A stretch of 64,000 bases of DNA from assembly GCA_002384935.1 (NCBI GenBank), contig DGCD01000011.1, positions 260,387 through 324,386 on the forward strand, written 5' to 3'. The notes beneath the pieces are model-generated. The model was not told the origin of the DNA, searched no databases, and was given only the letters and a program-made list of their open reading frames with translations. The position numbers and the translations under genes are program-made. Source of the DNA: Pusillimonas sp. UBA3987. GTDB taxonomy: Bacteria; Pseudomonadota; Gammaproteobacteria; Burkholderiales; Burkholderiaceae_B. Shown piece by piece: positions 25,337 through 34,067 of the stretch. Within the stretch, counting starts at the first letter, position 1, and each line of letters starts with the position of its first letter.

Positions 25337-26053
25337 ATGAGCCGGGCGATTATTGAACTTGACGAAGTGTCGTTGGGCTGGCGTGATCGCGTTGCGCTTC
25401 GCGACGTGTCTGGTTGCTTTGCACAAGGGTCTTTAACTGCAGTGGTCGGGCCGAATGGCGCAGGCAAGTCGACGCTGGTCAAGGCCTTGATGGGGCAGTT
25501 AAGTCCGCTCAGTGGCCAGATTCGGCTTGCGCCCGACGCTCGCGATAATGTTGCCTGTTTGCCGCAGCTTGGTGAGCTGGACCGCAGCTTTCCGATTTGT
25601 GTGTACGATCTTGTCGCAATGGGCGCCTGGCGCCGAACCGGTTGGTGGAAGGGCTTTGGCGTTTCAGAACATGAACGGGTGCTGCAGGCGCTTGATACGG
25701 TGGGTTTGGCTGATTTCAGCCGGCGCATTATCGGTACGCTTTCGGGCGGACAGCTTCAGCGAGCCTTGTTTGCGCGCCTGATGCTGCACAATGCCAGCGT
25801 GCTGATTCTTGATGAACCCTTTGCCGCCGTCGATCGTGACACCACGGATGACTTGTTGAAGCTCTTGCTCGGTTGGCACAAAGAGGGGCGTACGGTGATT
25901 GTCGTATTGCATGATCTTGATTGTGTACGTAACTTGTTCCCAGAAACGCTTTTGTTGGCAGGGCAGGTTGTAGGCTGGGGGCCAACTGAGCAGGTGTTAA
26001 GCGCCGAAAACCTGCATCTGGCTCGCCATTTGTGTGCGGGGGACTACCTGTGA
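25337..26053 (+). CDS. znuC: Zinc ABC importer ATPase
   Basis: Energises zinc uptake with ZnuB and ZnuA. 238 residues from ATG 25337 (a TTG three codons earlier is less likely). Walker A GPNGAGKST near 38, signature LSGGQLQRALFARL near 135, Walker B VLILDEPFAAVD, H-loop VLHDLD. LPQLGELDRSFPICVYDLVAMG is typical of the metal-type (ZnuC/MntB-like) ATPases. Its TGA overlaps the GTG of znuB. Confidence 0.93.
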   Translation: MSRAIIELDEVSLGWRDRVALRDVSGCFAQGSLTAVVGPNGAGKSTLVKALMGQLSPLSGQIRLAPDARDNVACLPQLGELDRSFPICVYDLVAMGAWRRTGWWKGFGVSEHERVLQALDTVGLADFSRRIIGTLSGGQLQRALFARLMLHNASVLILDEPFAAVDRDTTDDLLKLLLGWHKEGRTVIVVLHDLDCVRNLFPETLLLAGQVVGWGPTEQVLSAENLHLARHLCAGDYL

Positions 26054-26940
26054 GCGGAATAGACTTCCTGTTCCTGCCTTTCACGGAGTTTGCCTTCATG
26101 CGGCGGGCACTGGCAGGTTCTGTTTCATTGGCATTTGCCGCCGGCCCGTTGGGTGTCATTCTTGTGCTGCGGCGCATGAGTCTGATGGGCGACGCGATGG
26201 CGCACGCTATTTTGCCTGGGGTCGCAGTTGGCTTTTTAACGGCCGGACTGTCGTTGTGGGCGATGGCGCTTGGCGGTTTGATAACCGGTTTGCTGGTTGC
26301 GTTATTGGCCGGGTTCGTATCTCGTTTGACGCCCTTGCGTGAAGATGCCAGTTTTGCTGCCTTTTATCTGGTTTCCCTGGGTTTGGGGGTGTTGCTGGTG
26401 TCGTTGCGCGGCTCAAATATGGATCTGATCCATGTGCTGTTTGGAACGGTATTGGGTTTGAATGATGCTTCGCTTTTATTGGTAACTGCAACCGCCACGG
26501 TGACGCTTTTTGTGCTGGCGTTAATATTGCGCCCCTTGGTGGCGGAGTGCCTTGACCCTGCATTCATGCGGGCTGAAAAAGGACGCGGTTCGATCAGCCA
26601 TATGGTCTTTCTGGTCTTGTTGGTCATGACGCTGGTGGCGGGCTTTCAGGTTTTGGGTACATTAATGGTGGTTGGCATCATGATGCTGCCAGCCGCGTCG
26701 GCCCGGTTCTGGGTGCGTTCGGTTGTAAGGCAGATGGCCATGGCCGCGTTAATTGGTGTTGCTGCGTCGTACATGGGCCTGCTGTTTTCTTATTATTTCG
26801 ATGTGCCGGCTTCGGCGTCGATTATTTTAACGGCGGGCATCCTGTATTTCGTTTCGGTTGTGGCGGGGCCGCAAGGTGGTTTGCTACAGGTTGCGCGTCA
26901 GTATCGCGCGCGACGTCATCTGTCACATATTGTTAAATAA
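26050..26940 (+). CDS. znuB: Zinc ABC importer permease
   Basis: ABC-3 family inner-membrane permease. 296 residues counted from the GTG in the GTGA overlap with znuC; ATG 26098 would shorten it by 16 residues. Eight to nine hydrophobic segments, with RRMSLMGDAMAHAILPGVAVGF near 48 and GTLMVVGIMMLPAASARFW near 210, the hallmark segments of ZnuB/MntC-type permeases. The znuA gene follows after 22 bp. Confidence 0.92.
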   Translation: MSGIDFLFLPFTEFAFMRRALAGSVSLAFAAGPLGVILVLRRMSLMGDAMAHAILPGVAVGFLTAGLSLWAMALGGLITGLLVALLAGFVSRLTPLREDASFAAFYLVSLGLGVLLVSLRGSNMDLIHVLFGTVLGLNDASLLLVTATATVTLFVLALILRPLVAECLDPAFMRAEKGRGSISHMVFLVLLVMTLVAGFQVLGTLMVVGIMMLPAASARFWVRSVVRQMAMAALIGVAASYMGLLFSYYFDVPASASIILTAGILYFVSVVAGPQGGLLQVARQYRARRHLSHIVK

Positions 26941-26962
26941 CGTGGGTAAAAAGAGGTAGAGC

Positions 26963-27919
26963 ATGAACTTAGGCGTCATTTTCCTGCGTTCGTCGGCCAT
27001 CAGGCGGTTATGTGCCGTTGCGATGTTTTTATTTTTTGCCGGCGCCCATGCGGCCGAGCCTGTGCGTGTTGTGGCGACATTTTCAATTCTGGGTGACATG
27101 GTTTCTGTTGTTGGGGGCGAAAACGTTGAAGTGGTCACTTTGGTGGGGCCTGAAACGGATTCACATGGGTTTGAGCCGACTGCGCGCGAAAACAGGATGC
27201 TCTCTCAGGCGCAGGTACTGGTGTCGAACGGATTGGGATTTGAAGGGTGGCTGCCGCGCCTGATAGAGGCTTCAGGGTTCGATGGCCTGGAAATTGTGGC
27301 GTCCAAAGGCGTAGAGCCGCGTTTGCTTGCGCTTTCCGATGATGATCATGGTCACCATGGACACGATCATCATGCCGGCGAGAATGGCCATGCTGACCCT
27401 CATGCCTGGCAGGACTTGACCAACGGTATTCAATATGTGCGCAATATCGCCAATGGCCTGGCGCGAATCGATCCGGTTAACCGGGCCAGATATCAGGAGC
27501 GGGCCCGGGTATATATCGAAGAAATGGAAAAGTTGCATGACGAAATAAAAGGGCAGCTTGAAGCGATTCCGGCACAGCGTCGCCGTGTAGTTACCGCGCA
27601 TGATGCGTTTGGCTATTTTGGTCAGGCCTATGGCGTTACATTTATCCCGATCGTTGGTATCTCGTCTGATGCTGAACCGTCTGCGTGGGAAATGGCAGAC
27701 ATTATCCGGCTGATAAGGGAAAGCAAGGGCGTTGCATTGTTCGATGAAAACGCAACGGGCGCCTCTCGCATTCTGGAACAAATTGCGCGTGATACCGGGC
27801 TCAAGGTGGGTGGGGTGCTGTACTCCGATACCTTGGCCTCGGTTGATCAGCCGGCGGGCACTTACCTGGGTATGTTCAAGTGGAACGCGGGCCGGTTGTT
27901 GTTTTCAATCAAGCCTTGA
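26963..27919 (+). CDS. znuA: Periplasmic zinc-binding protein, ZnuA-like
   Basis: Cluster A-I solute-binding protein that delivers zinc to ZnuB. 318 residues with a signal peptide cleaved near HAA (residue 31). Metal ligands by family pattern: His in SHGFEP near 70, His in DPHAW near 148, His in TAHDAFGYF near 213, and Asp in LFDENAT near 260. A histidine-rich loop (DDDHGHHGHDHH) near 125-140 is a mark of zinc rather than manganese proteins. Last gene of znuCBA, convergent with xerC. Confidence 0.93.
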   Translation: MNLGVIFLRSSAIRRLCAVAMFLFFAGAHAAEPVRVVATFSILGDMVSVVGGENVEVVTLVGPETDSHGFEPTARENRMLSQAQVLVSNGLGFEGWLPRLIEASGFDGLEIVASKGVEPRLLALSDDDHGHHGHDHHAGENGHADPHAWQDLTNGIQYVRNIANGLARIDPVNRARYQERARVYIEEMEKLHDEIKGQLEAIPAQRRRVVTAHDAFGYFGQAYGVTFIPIVGISSDAEPSAWEMADIIRLIRESKGVALFDENATGASRILEQIARDTGLKVGGVLYSDTLASVDQPAGTYLGMFKWNAGRLLFSIKP

Positions 27920-27946
27920 GTATCGCAAGCGCCGGCCCTGTGCGTG

Positions 27947-28909
27947 TTATTTGCTTTTGCGAGTTGCACGGGGATGAGCTTTGTCATAGGCGTTAGCCAA
28001 ATGCTGGAAGTCCAGGCGCGTATAAATTTGCGTCGTGGAAATATTGGCATGCCCCAATAGCTCTTGCACCGCTCTTAAGTCCTGTGCCGATTGCAGCATA
28101 TGGCTGGCAAAACTGTGACGCAGGCTGTGTGGATGAACGTTGATGGGCAGGCCCAGCTGTTGGACCAGTTTGTTCAACTGTATCTGAACGACACGCGGGC
28201 TGATACGTTTTCCCCGTTCCCCAAGAAAAAGTGCGGCTTCGGTATCTGCACTGGGCTGGCTCGCCAGCAAATCCCGACGCACTACAAGCCATTTTTGTAC
28301 GGCCTGAATTGCATGACGCCCCAGCGGTACTTGGCGTGTTTTACCGCCTTTTCCGGCAATGGTTGCCTGTGCGTTGGGAAGGTCGACCCAACTGGCGGAA
28401 GTGTGTTGGGGGCTATGGTGGTAGCGCCAATCGAGACTCACCAGCTCGGCTAAACGTAGGCCACTGGAGTATAAAACTTCAAACATGGCCTGGTCGCGCA
28501 GTTCAATATTTGAGTTCGGTGGCGGCAAGCCAGGCCGGTCGAGTAACGCCTGGGTTTGCTCAACGGACAGTGCTTTGGGCAACTGTCTTGCTGCTTTCGG
28601 AGCACGTATGCCTTTTGTGGGGTTTTCGTTCAGGCCGGCTTGCGGGCCCCACCATTGATAGAAGCCGCGCCATGCCGCGAGCGCACGTGCCAGGCTGCGG
28701 GGCTGGTGGCCCTGGCTGCGCAGCCGGGCGATGGTGCGGCGAATATGATCTTCATGCAGATTTTCCACTGTGGTGTCTGGATTCAGCGCAATCAGATGAG
28801 CCAGGTCGTGTTCGTATGCCTGCAGGGTATGGCGTGAATAACGTCGGTTTGTTTCCAGGTGGCGTAGCCAGCGACGCACGGGCTCAGGTAGTGCGCTCAC
28901 TGTGCTCAT
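27947..28909 (-). CDS. xerC: Site-specific tyrosine recombinase XerC
   Basis: Resolves chromosome dimers at dif with XerD during division. 320 residues: SAM-like N-terminal domain, then the catalytic set in order: Arg in SSGLRLAEL, Lys in GKGGKTR, HSLRH, GHANI, and the nucleophile Tyr in IYTRLDF. No mobile-element context; neighbours dapF and DUF484 are the usual housekeeping xerC company (dapF-DUF484-xerC, as in enterobacteria). Confidence 0.95.
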   Translation of the reverse strand: MSTVSALPEPVRRWLRHLETNRRYSRHTLQAYEHDLAHLIALNPDTTVENLHEDHIRRTIARLRSQGHQPRSLARALAAWRGFYQWWGPQAGLNENPTKGIRAPKAARQLPKALSVEQTQALLDRPGLPPPNSNIELRDQAMFEVLYSSGLRLAELVSLDWRYHHSPQHTSASWVDLPNAQATIAGKGGKTRQVPLGRHAIQAVQKWLVVRRDLLASQPSADTEAALFLGERGKRISPRVVQIQLNKLVQQLGLPINVHPHSLRHSFASHMLQSAQDLRAVQELLGHANISTTQIYTRLDFQHLANAYDKAHPRATRKSK

Positions 28910-28910
28910 C

Positions 28911-29564
28911 CTACTTCAGCCGGGAAAGCGCAGCTGAAGCGAGCGAACTTAAAATTTCCAGGAATGCGGTGCCCATGTCGGGTTGGAAGCGCTCCTGGTC
29001 ATTTGCAGCCAGGACCAACAAACCAAATACACCCTCATTGTCTTTCAGGGGCACCACGGCCAGCGATTGGGCTGGCTCGTTTAGCCATGCGATCACAGGT
29101 TGATCGGTAACCGGCCCGCAGTAAGGCGTGTCCAGGGTGTCGGCATATTGCTTTATTTCTGCCGTCATGCCGTCGGTAAATTGTGTGTTGCCGCATTGCG
29201 ACAACCCCCACACCTTCAGTGATGTGTTCGGCAGTTCAAACAAGGACGATAAGTGATCGACAATTAATTGGGGCAGGCGCTCTGCGTTGGGCTCGGCCAG
29301 CATTTGACAACACCAGGTGGTGAGGGTGCGACTGATTTTCTCGTTGCCCGACGCGTTGTTGATCAGGCCCGACAAACGCCACTCAAGGTCTTTGGTCTTG
29401 GCGCGAAGGGTAAGGATCTGACGCTCACCCAAAGAAATTGCCCGTGTTTCATGCGGGTGCGGGACCCGCAATTCCGAGAATACTTCAGCGTGCTCGTGGA
29501 AAAACTCCGGGTTGCTTGCCAGGAAGCGGGCGATGTCTTCAGCGGTGAAGGTTGAGGCGCTCAT
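28911..29564 (-). CDS. DUF484 family protein (GAF-like)
   Basis: A 217-residue cytoplasmic protein of unknown function that is conserved between dapF and xerC. Seen: N-terminal EDIARFLASNPEFFHEHAEVF, a coiled-coil stretch (about 45-75), and a GAF-like domain ending in VVPLKDNEGVFGLLVLAANDQERFQPDMGT. It lies 1 bp from xerC and 17 bp from dapF, so the three are one transcript. Confidence 0.88.
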   Translation of the reverse strand: MSASTFTAEDIARFLASNPEFFHEHAEVFSELRVPHPHETRAISLGERQILTLRAKTKDLEWRLSGLINNASGNEKISRTLTTWCCQMLAEPNAERLPQLIVDHLSSLFELPNTSLKVWGLSQCGNTQFTDGMTAEIKQYADTLDTPYCGPVTDQPVIAWLNEPAQSLAVVPLKDNEGVFGLLVLAANDQERFQPDMGTAFLEILSSLASAALSRLK

Positions 29565-29581
29565 TTGCCAATTGTCCTTGT

Positions 29582-30457
29582 TCAGTCGTTTTGGGTAAGC
29601 TTATCAATGTCGACCTCTCCGGTAAACACAGTCGTTGCCGGGCCGGTCATGTAGAGATCGGGGTTTGCCCAATCGATCGTTAGTGTGCCGCCGCGAGTAT
29701 GTACCGTTACCGGGTTGTCGAGCAAGCCGCGGCGTATGCCCGCAACCGCAGCTGCGCAGGCCCCTGTGCCGCATGACAACGTCTCGCCCGCACCCCGTTC
29801 GTAAACGCGCAGTTTTATGGTGTGTCGGTCAACAATTTCCATGAATCCGGCATTCACCCGCTGGGCAAATCGAGGATGCGACTCAATGAAGGGGCCCAGT
29901 TCTGCAACGGGTGCCGTTTCGATGTTTTCCACAACCTGGACGGCGTGGGGGTTCGAGATGGCAACCAGTGAAATATGAACAGGTGAAGAGGCGTTCGGCA
30001 CCGGCAACAGCCAGACGGCGTCTTGATGTTGCTGTTCGCTACTTAACGCTTTCGCATTGAAGTGAAGGTCCTCGGGCTCAAAGCGTGTTTGTCCCATATT
30101 GACGATAACTTCACCGGTGTCGGTTTCAGTCAGGACAATCAGGCCGGTTTGTATCTCGGCCTTTAAAGGGTTTCTTTTGGAAAGCCCCTGCTCGTGAACG
30201 AAACGCACGAAGCATCTGGCACCGTTTCCGCAGTGTTCCACTTCGCTGCCATCTGAGTTGAAAACGCGGTAACGAAAGTCGGCTTCAGGATGCGACGGTG
30301 TGTCCACCAGCAGCACCTGGTCGGCACCGATGCCGAAGTGTCGATCAGCCAGGGCGCGGGCGCGTTTCGGAGTCATTTCGATTGCCTGGCGTATGCCGTC
30401 CAGAACAACGAAGTCGTTTCCTGCGCCATGCATTTTGGTGAATGTCCAGATTGTCAT
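29582..30457 (-). CDS. dapF: Diaminopimelate epimerase
   Basis: Converts LL- to meso-diaminopimelate for lysine and peptidoglycan. 291 residues from ATG 30457, giving the family N-terminus (TKMHGAGNDFVVLD). The two catalytic cysteines lie in EHCGNGARC near 80 and SCGTGACA near 226. The longer frame to 30520 overlaps the acyltransferase gene and is rejected. Confidence 0.96.
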   Translation of the reverse strand: MTIWTFTKMHGAGNDFVVLDGIRQAIEMTPKRARALADRHFGIGADQVLLVDTPSHPEADFRYRVFNSDGSEVEHCGNGARCFVRFVHEQGLSKRNPLKAEIQTGLIVLTETDTGEVIVNMGQTRFEPEDLHFNAKALSSEQQHQDAVWLLPVPNASSPVHISLVAISNPHAVQVVENIETAPVAELGPFIESHPRFAQRVNAGFMEIVDRHTIKLRVYERGAGETLSCGTGACAAAVAGIRRGLLDNPVTVHTRGGTLTIDWANPDLYMTGPATTVFTGEVDIDKLTQND

Positions 30458-30465
30458 GGTGTTCT

Positions 30466-31356
30466 TCAGTAAGGTTTGGGGCCGTCGTCGGGACGAGTTT
30501 TGAAGCGCCGATGCACCCAATAGTACTGCGCCGGGTCTTCCCGCACCCAGTCTTCAATCAGCCGGTTGATTCGTGTCGTAGCGGCGGTGGGGTCGTCGTT
30601 GCCCGGAAAGTCTGCGATGGGAGGCAGGACACGAACATTGTAGACCCCGGTTTCCAGGTCGAGGTTGCTGACAATCGGCAAGACTGCCGCATTCCACGAC
30701 TGCGCTATCTGTGCCGTGCTGGGCAGTGTTGCAGCTGGAACACCGAAAAAAGGCACAAACACGGCGCCTTTAGGGCCAAAATCCATATCCGGCAGATAGT
30801 AAACGGGAATTCCCTGGCGTAAAAGCCTTATCAGGCCCCGAATACCGTCTTTGCGGCTGATCAGGAATGATTCATTGAAGCGCGAACGACCTTCCTGCAT
30901 CAGCGCATCCACGTCGGGGTCGCTTGAGGGCGTGTAGAACGTTGCTGTGCGTTTGCTGTGCATGGTCAGCCGCGAACCGGCGGCATCGAGCCCGACAAAA
31001 TGCGGCGCCAGAATCAGTATCTTCCGGTCTGCCTGCAGCATTGCGTCGAAGTGCTCCAGACCGCTTATTTTCACGGTTTGCTCAACACGTTCGGGCGTGC
31101 CAAACCAGATCAGTCCGCGATCAATAATCGATTGTGCCAACAAATAGAAATGCCGGTGCAACAGGGCTTCACGTTCATGGTCAGCCAGGTCCGGAAAGCA
31201 CAAGCGCAGGTTGGTGCGCACAATGTGAGCGCGAGAACGCATCAGTCGGGGAGTCAGCCACCCGAGCAGACGCCCCCAGCGCAAGCGTGTGCGGGTGGGG
31301 CACCGTCCAAAATACTGGAAAACGGTCCGAAGAAGGGAGGACTTGCTAAATGTCAT
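30466..31356 (-). CDS. Lipid A late acyltransferase, HtrB/LpxL family (copy 1)
   Basis: Adds a secondary acyl chain to lipid A at the inner membrane. 296 residues with an N-terminal hydrophobic/basic anchor and the HX4D catalytic motif HFVGLD near residue 115, then SRKDGIRGLIRLLRQG and LPDMDFGP. Start overlaps the stop of the upstream paralogue by four bases (ATGA). The acyl donor cannot be read from sequence. Confidence 0.88.
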   Translation of the reverse strand: MTFSKSSLLRTVFQYFGRCPTRTRLRWGRLLGWLTPRLMRSRAHIVRTNLRLCFPDLADHEREALLHRHFYLLAQSIIDRGLIWFGTPERVEQTVKISGLEHFDAMLQADRKILILAPHFVGLDAAGSRLTMHSKRTATFYTPSSDPDVDALMQEGRSRFNESFLISRKDGIRGLIRLLRQGIPVYYLPDMDFGPKGAVFVPFFGVPAATLPSTAQIAQSWNAAVLPIVSNLDLETGVYNVRVLPPIADFPGNDDPTAATTRINRLIEDWVREDPAQYYWVHRRFKTRPDDGPKPY

Positions 31357-32207
31357 GGTTCTGCATCATTGGGCTTCGGGGGGGCGCCGGCCGGTGTTTT
31401 GTAACGGTTGTAGCTCCAAAGATATTGTTCGGGAAAGCGTCGGATGAGTGTTTCCATTGTCTGGTTGATCAGTGTTGCTTGTTCTATCGAGTCAGTGGGA
31501 AAAGGATCGGGCAGGCGAACATAGTGAATGCGCCAGCCCTTGCCCTGGGGCAGGCGCTCTCCCGCCGTGAGGATAACCGCTACACCCGTTTGCGCCGCCA
31601 GTTTTCCAGCGAGTGTCATTGTGTAGGCGGGCCGGCCAAAAAAGGTCGCCCAAACGCCTTCACCTTCGGCGGGTGCCTGATCGGGCAGCATGCCGACGGC
31701 CTCGCCCCTCCTCAATGCTTTGACGAACTCGCGTACCCCTTGACGATTGGCTGGCACTGCACGCAGGCCGGGGGCATTGCGGGCACTTTCCATAATGGGG
31801 GCCAAAACGGGTTTGCGGGGAGGACGGAACATAACCGTGATAGGCCCATGGCGCGTTAAGTAACGGGCGGTAATTTCAAAACAGCCCAGGTGGGGCGTAA
31901 GGTAAAGTACGCCACGGCCTTCGGCAAGCGCGGCCTCTACAACGTGATCGTCGTCGCTTACCACCATGCCCAGGCTTTCTTCATTTTTAAGCCAGACCTT
32001 TGGCAGCTCCATGATCATCGCACCGGCCTGCGCGGCCGCTTCCCTGGCAAAGGCTTCATCACCGTAGCCTGCTTGCTGCGCGTTGTATTGCAGGCGCTCA
32101 CGGTACTTGTCGGGCCAGCCATATACCAGGCGTCCGCCTACGCGCCCCAGGGCTTGTAAAACCGACAGTGGAAGAAATGATAATAAACGAAACAGAAAAA
32201 GCAGCAT
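31353..32207 (-). CDS. Lipid A late acyltransferase, HtrB/LpxL family (copy 2)
   Basis: Second, clearly diverged member of the same family: 284 residues, N-terminal hydrophobic anchor (LFLFRLLSFLPLSVLQAL), HX4E catalytic motif HLGCFE near residue 105, RQGVREFVKALRRGE and LPDQAPAEGEG. Tandem paralogues suggest that the two secondary acyl positions are filled by separate enzymes. Divergent from metK. Confidence 0.88.
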   Translation of the reverse strand: MLLFLFRLLSFLPLSVLQALGRVGGRLVYGWPDKYRERLQYNAQQAGYGDEAFAREAAAQAGAMIMELPKVWLKNEESLGMVVSDDDHVVEAALAEGRGVLYLTPHLGCFEITARYLTRHGPITVMFRPPRKPVLAPIMESARNAPGLRAVPANRQGVREFVKALRRGEAVGMLPDQAPAEGEGVWATFFGRPAYTMTLAGKLAAQTGVAVILTAGERLPQGKGWRIHYVRLPDPFPTDSIEQATLINQTMETLIRRFPEQYLWSYNRYKTPAGAPPKPNDAEP

Positions 32208-32273
32208 GGCAGCTTATAAGCGCAAATTATGAGCATAAACAGTACGAATTGTTATTTTCGCTTAAAATAAAAA

Positions 32274-32327
32274 TTGTCGCCGAGTTAACCGACAACTTGC
32301 GGGGCGACAGCCAACTGATGGTTTTTT
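32274..32327 (+). promoter_or_regulatory. metK leader with alternative hairpins
   Basis: In the 250 bp between lpxL and metK, TTGTCG (32274-32279) can pair with CGACAA (32290-32295), or the overlapping TGTCGCC (32275-32281) with GGCGACA (32303-32309). The two cannot coexist. Six T residues lie at 32322-32327. It suggests a leader RNA switch, but it fits no riboswitch class I know. Confidence 0.35.
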
Positions 32328-32457
32328 ATCCGAAGGCCAATTTTTCCGCTAAAGCGTCGCGCCCAGATCGCAACTGCACAGCAGGTATCCGAGGTGCAAC
32401 GCAATGTTCAACCTCAGTGCCAAAGTACATGGCCTTGAATTTATAAGGATGTTCGCT

Positions 32458-33621
32458 GTGTCCAGTAACGATTTTCTCTTTACCTCCGAGTCTGTTTCCG
32501 AAGGTCATCCCGACAAAGTCGCCGACCAAATCTCCGATTCCATTCTTGATGCCATTCTCGAGCAGGATCCCTTTGCTCGTGTCGCCGCGGAAACGCTTTG
32601 CAATACCGGCCTGGTGGTCTTGGCCGGTGAGATCACGACGACTGCGAATATTGATTACATCCAGATTGCCCGGGATACCATCAAACGCATCGGTTACGAC
32701 AACACTGACTACGGTATCGACTATAAGGGTTGTGCCGTTTTGGTGGCTTACGACAAGCAATCGCCCGACATTGCCAAAGGGGTCGACCGCAATCCCGAGC
32801 AAAACATGGATCAGGGCGCAGGCGACCAGGGGTTGATGTTTGGCTATGCCTGCGATGAAACGCCCGATCTCATGCCGGCGCCCATTTGGTATGCGCACCG
32901 TTTGGTTCAGCGCCAAAGCGAGTTGCGCAAGGATGGTCGTTTGCCTTGGCTGCGTCCCGATGCGAAGTCGCAGGTTACCTTCCGCTATGTCAACGGCAAG
33001 CCTGTTGAAGTCGACACAGTTGTGTTGTCGACTCAGCATGCGCCTGACATTTCCCAGGCAGATATTCGCGAAGCCGTAATCGAGGAGATCGTCAAGCCCA
33101 TTATTCCCGAAGGCCTGCTTACCGATAAAACCAAGTTCATGATCAATCCTACCGGCATCTTCGTGATTGGTGGTCCTCAGGGCGATTGCGGGCTAACGGG
33201 CCGCAAGATCATTGTGGACACTTATGGTGGCGCCTGCCCGCACGGAGGCGGGGCTTTCTCGGGCAAGGATCCCTCTAAGGTTGACCGTTCCGCTGCGTAT
33301 GCCGCGCGTTACGTTGCCAAAAACGTGGTTGCTGCAGGTTTGGCGCGTGAATGCCAGGTGCAGATAAGCTACGCCATTGGTGTAGCGGAACCCATCAACA
33401 TCACCGTGCATACGAATGGCACCGGCGTGATGCCTGATGACAAAATCGCTTTGCTGGTGCGGGAGCATTTCGATTTGCGTCCCAAGGGCATCATCAATAT
33501 GCTCAACCTGTTGCGCCCCATTTACAGCAAAACAGCTGCATATGGTCATTTTGGCCGTCCTGAGCCCGAATTTACCTGGGAGTCAACCGACAAGGTCGAC
33601 GTGCTCAAGAAAGCGCATTAA
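32458..33621 (+). CDS. metK: S-adenosylmethionine synthase
   Basis: Makes SAM from methionine and ATP. The GTG at 32458 is preferred: AAGGA lies eight bases upstream and the resulting N-terminus (SSNDFLFTSESVSEGHPDK) matches family form; the ATG at 32449 overlaps the ribosome site. 387 residues with the ATP motif GAGDQG near 117, GGGAFSGKDPSKVDRSAAY near 265, and KIIVDTYGG. It begins the plus-strand methyl-cycle run. Confidence 0.96.
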   Translation: MSSNDFLFTSESVSEGHPDKVADQISDSILDAILEQDPFARVAAETLCNTGLVVLAGEITTTANIDYIQIARDTIKRIGYDNTDYGIDYKGCAVLVAYDKQSPDIAKGVDRNPEQNMDQGAGDQGLMFGYACDETPDLMPAPIWYAHRLVQRQSELRKDGRLPWLRPDAKSQVTFRYVNGKPVEVDTVVLSTQHAPDISQADIREAVIEEIVKPIIPEGLLTDKTKFMINPTGIFVIGGPQGDCGLTGRKIIVDTYGGACPHGGGAFSGKDPSKVDRSAAYAARYVAKNVVAAGLARECQVQISYAIGVAEPINITVHTNGTGVMPDDKIALLVREHFDLRPKGIINMLNLLRPIYSKTAAYGHFGRPEPEFTWESTDKVDVLKKAH

Positions 33622-33635
33622 TTAAAAGGACGTGT

Positions 33636-33851
33636 GTGTCTGATTCTGTTCGCAATCCCGATAATAATAGTCGTCTGACGCCTACCGACTCACCCTGCGT
33701 GGCGGTGTGCTCGACACTGTACGATGATGTGTGTCGGGGTTGTGGCAGAACGGCTATGGAGGTGGCCAACTGGGTTTTTCTGTCTGAAGAGGAAAAGCGC
33801 GTTGTTTGGGCGCGCATTAAAGCCCAGGGTTACCCCAGGCGAAATTCTTGA
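33636..33851 (+). CDS. DUF1289 small cysteine-rich protein
   Basis: 71 residues with the family pattern SPCVAVCSTLYDDVCRGCGRT near 19-39, in which four Cys could hold a metal, followed by EVANWVFLSEEEKRVVWARI. No function is known. GTG start at 33636 with AAAAGGA upstream. It lies 14 bp after metK and is probably co-transcribed. Confidence 0.82.
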   Translation: MSDSVRNPDNNSRLTPTDSPCVAVCSTLYDDVCRGCGRTAMEVANWVFLSEEEKRVVWARIKAQGYPRRNS

Positions 33852-33916
33852 AAAATAAAGTAGCGGGGCGTGGGCGCAATCTGGAAAATCGCCGCAACTA
33901 CGTTACAATACGGATT

Positions 33917-33988
33917 CCCTGAGGGGCGCTGCGACGGGGTTCTCCCGCTAGGCTCAGGGTCATCCCATTTTTAGTACAACGGCGCTCA
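33917..33988 (+). ncRNA. SAH riboswitch upstream of ahcY
   Basis: S-adenosylhomocysteine-sensing RNA. Seen: P1 stem CCCTGAG (33917-33923) with CTCAGGG (33953-33959); core GGGCGCTGCGACGGG; P2 hairpin CGGG/CCCG (33935-33938 with 33944-33947); CCCGCTAGGCTCAGG; and a 3' strand GGCGCTC (33981-33987) able to form the class's pseudoknot with GGGCGC near 33924. These match the SAH riboswitch class known from beta- and gammaproteobacteria, where it turns on SAH-recycling genes when SAH builds up. ahcY, directly downstream, is the classic target. Confidence 0.92.
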
Positions 33989-34018
33989 TCATCACCTGCA
34001 AGGCAGGCGGCGATGAGC
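33984..34018 (+). promoter_or_regulatory. Hairpin overlapping the riboswitch pseudoknot strand
   Basis: GCTCATC (33984-33990) pairs with GATGAGC (34012-34018), with an inner CCTGC/GCAGG. The 5' arm shares bases with the riboswitch pseudoknot strand, so the two folds compete. No T run follows; it ends 49 bp before the ahcY start. Confidence 0.5.
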
Positions 34019-34067
34019 AAAACGTTGTTCATCTCGTTGGCTTAGGCAGGTTTAGGGGTTTTCCACC

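Noticed and set aside
27947..28909. Tyrosine recombinase as an integrase of a mobile element
   Set aside because: Sequence and neighbours (DUF484, dapF) identify housekeeping XerC; no attachment repeats or cargo.
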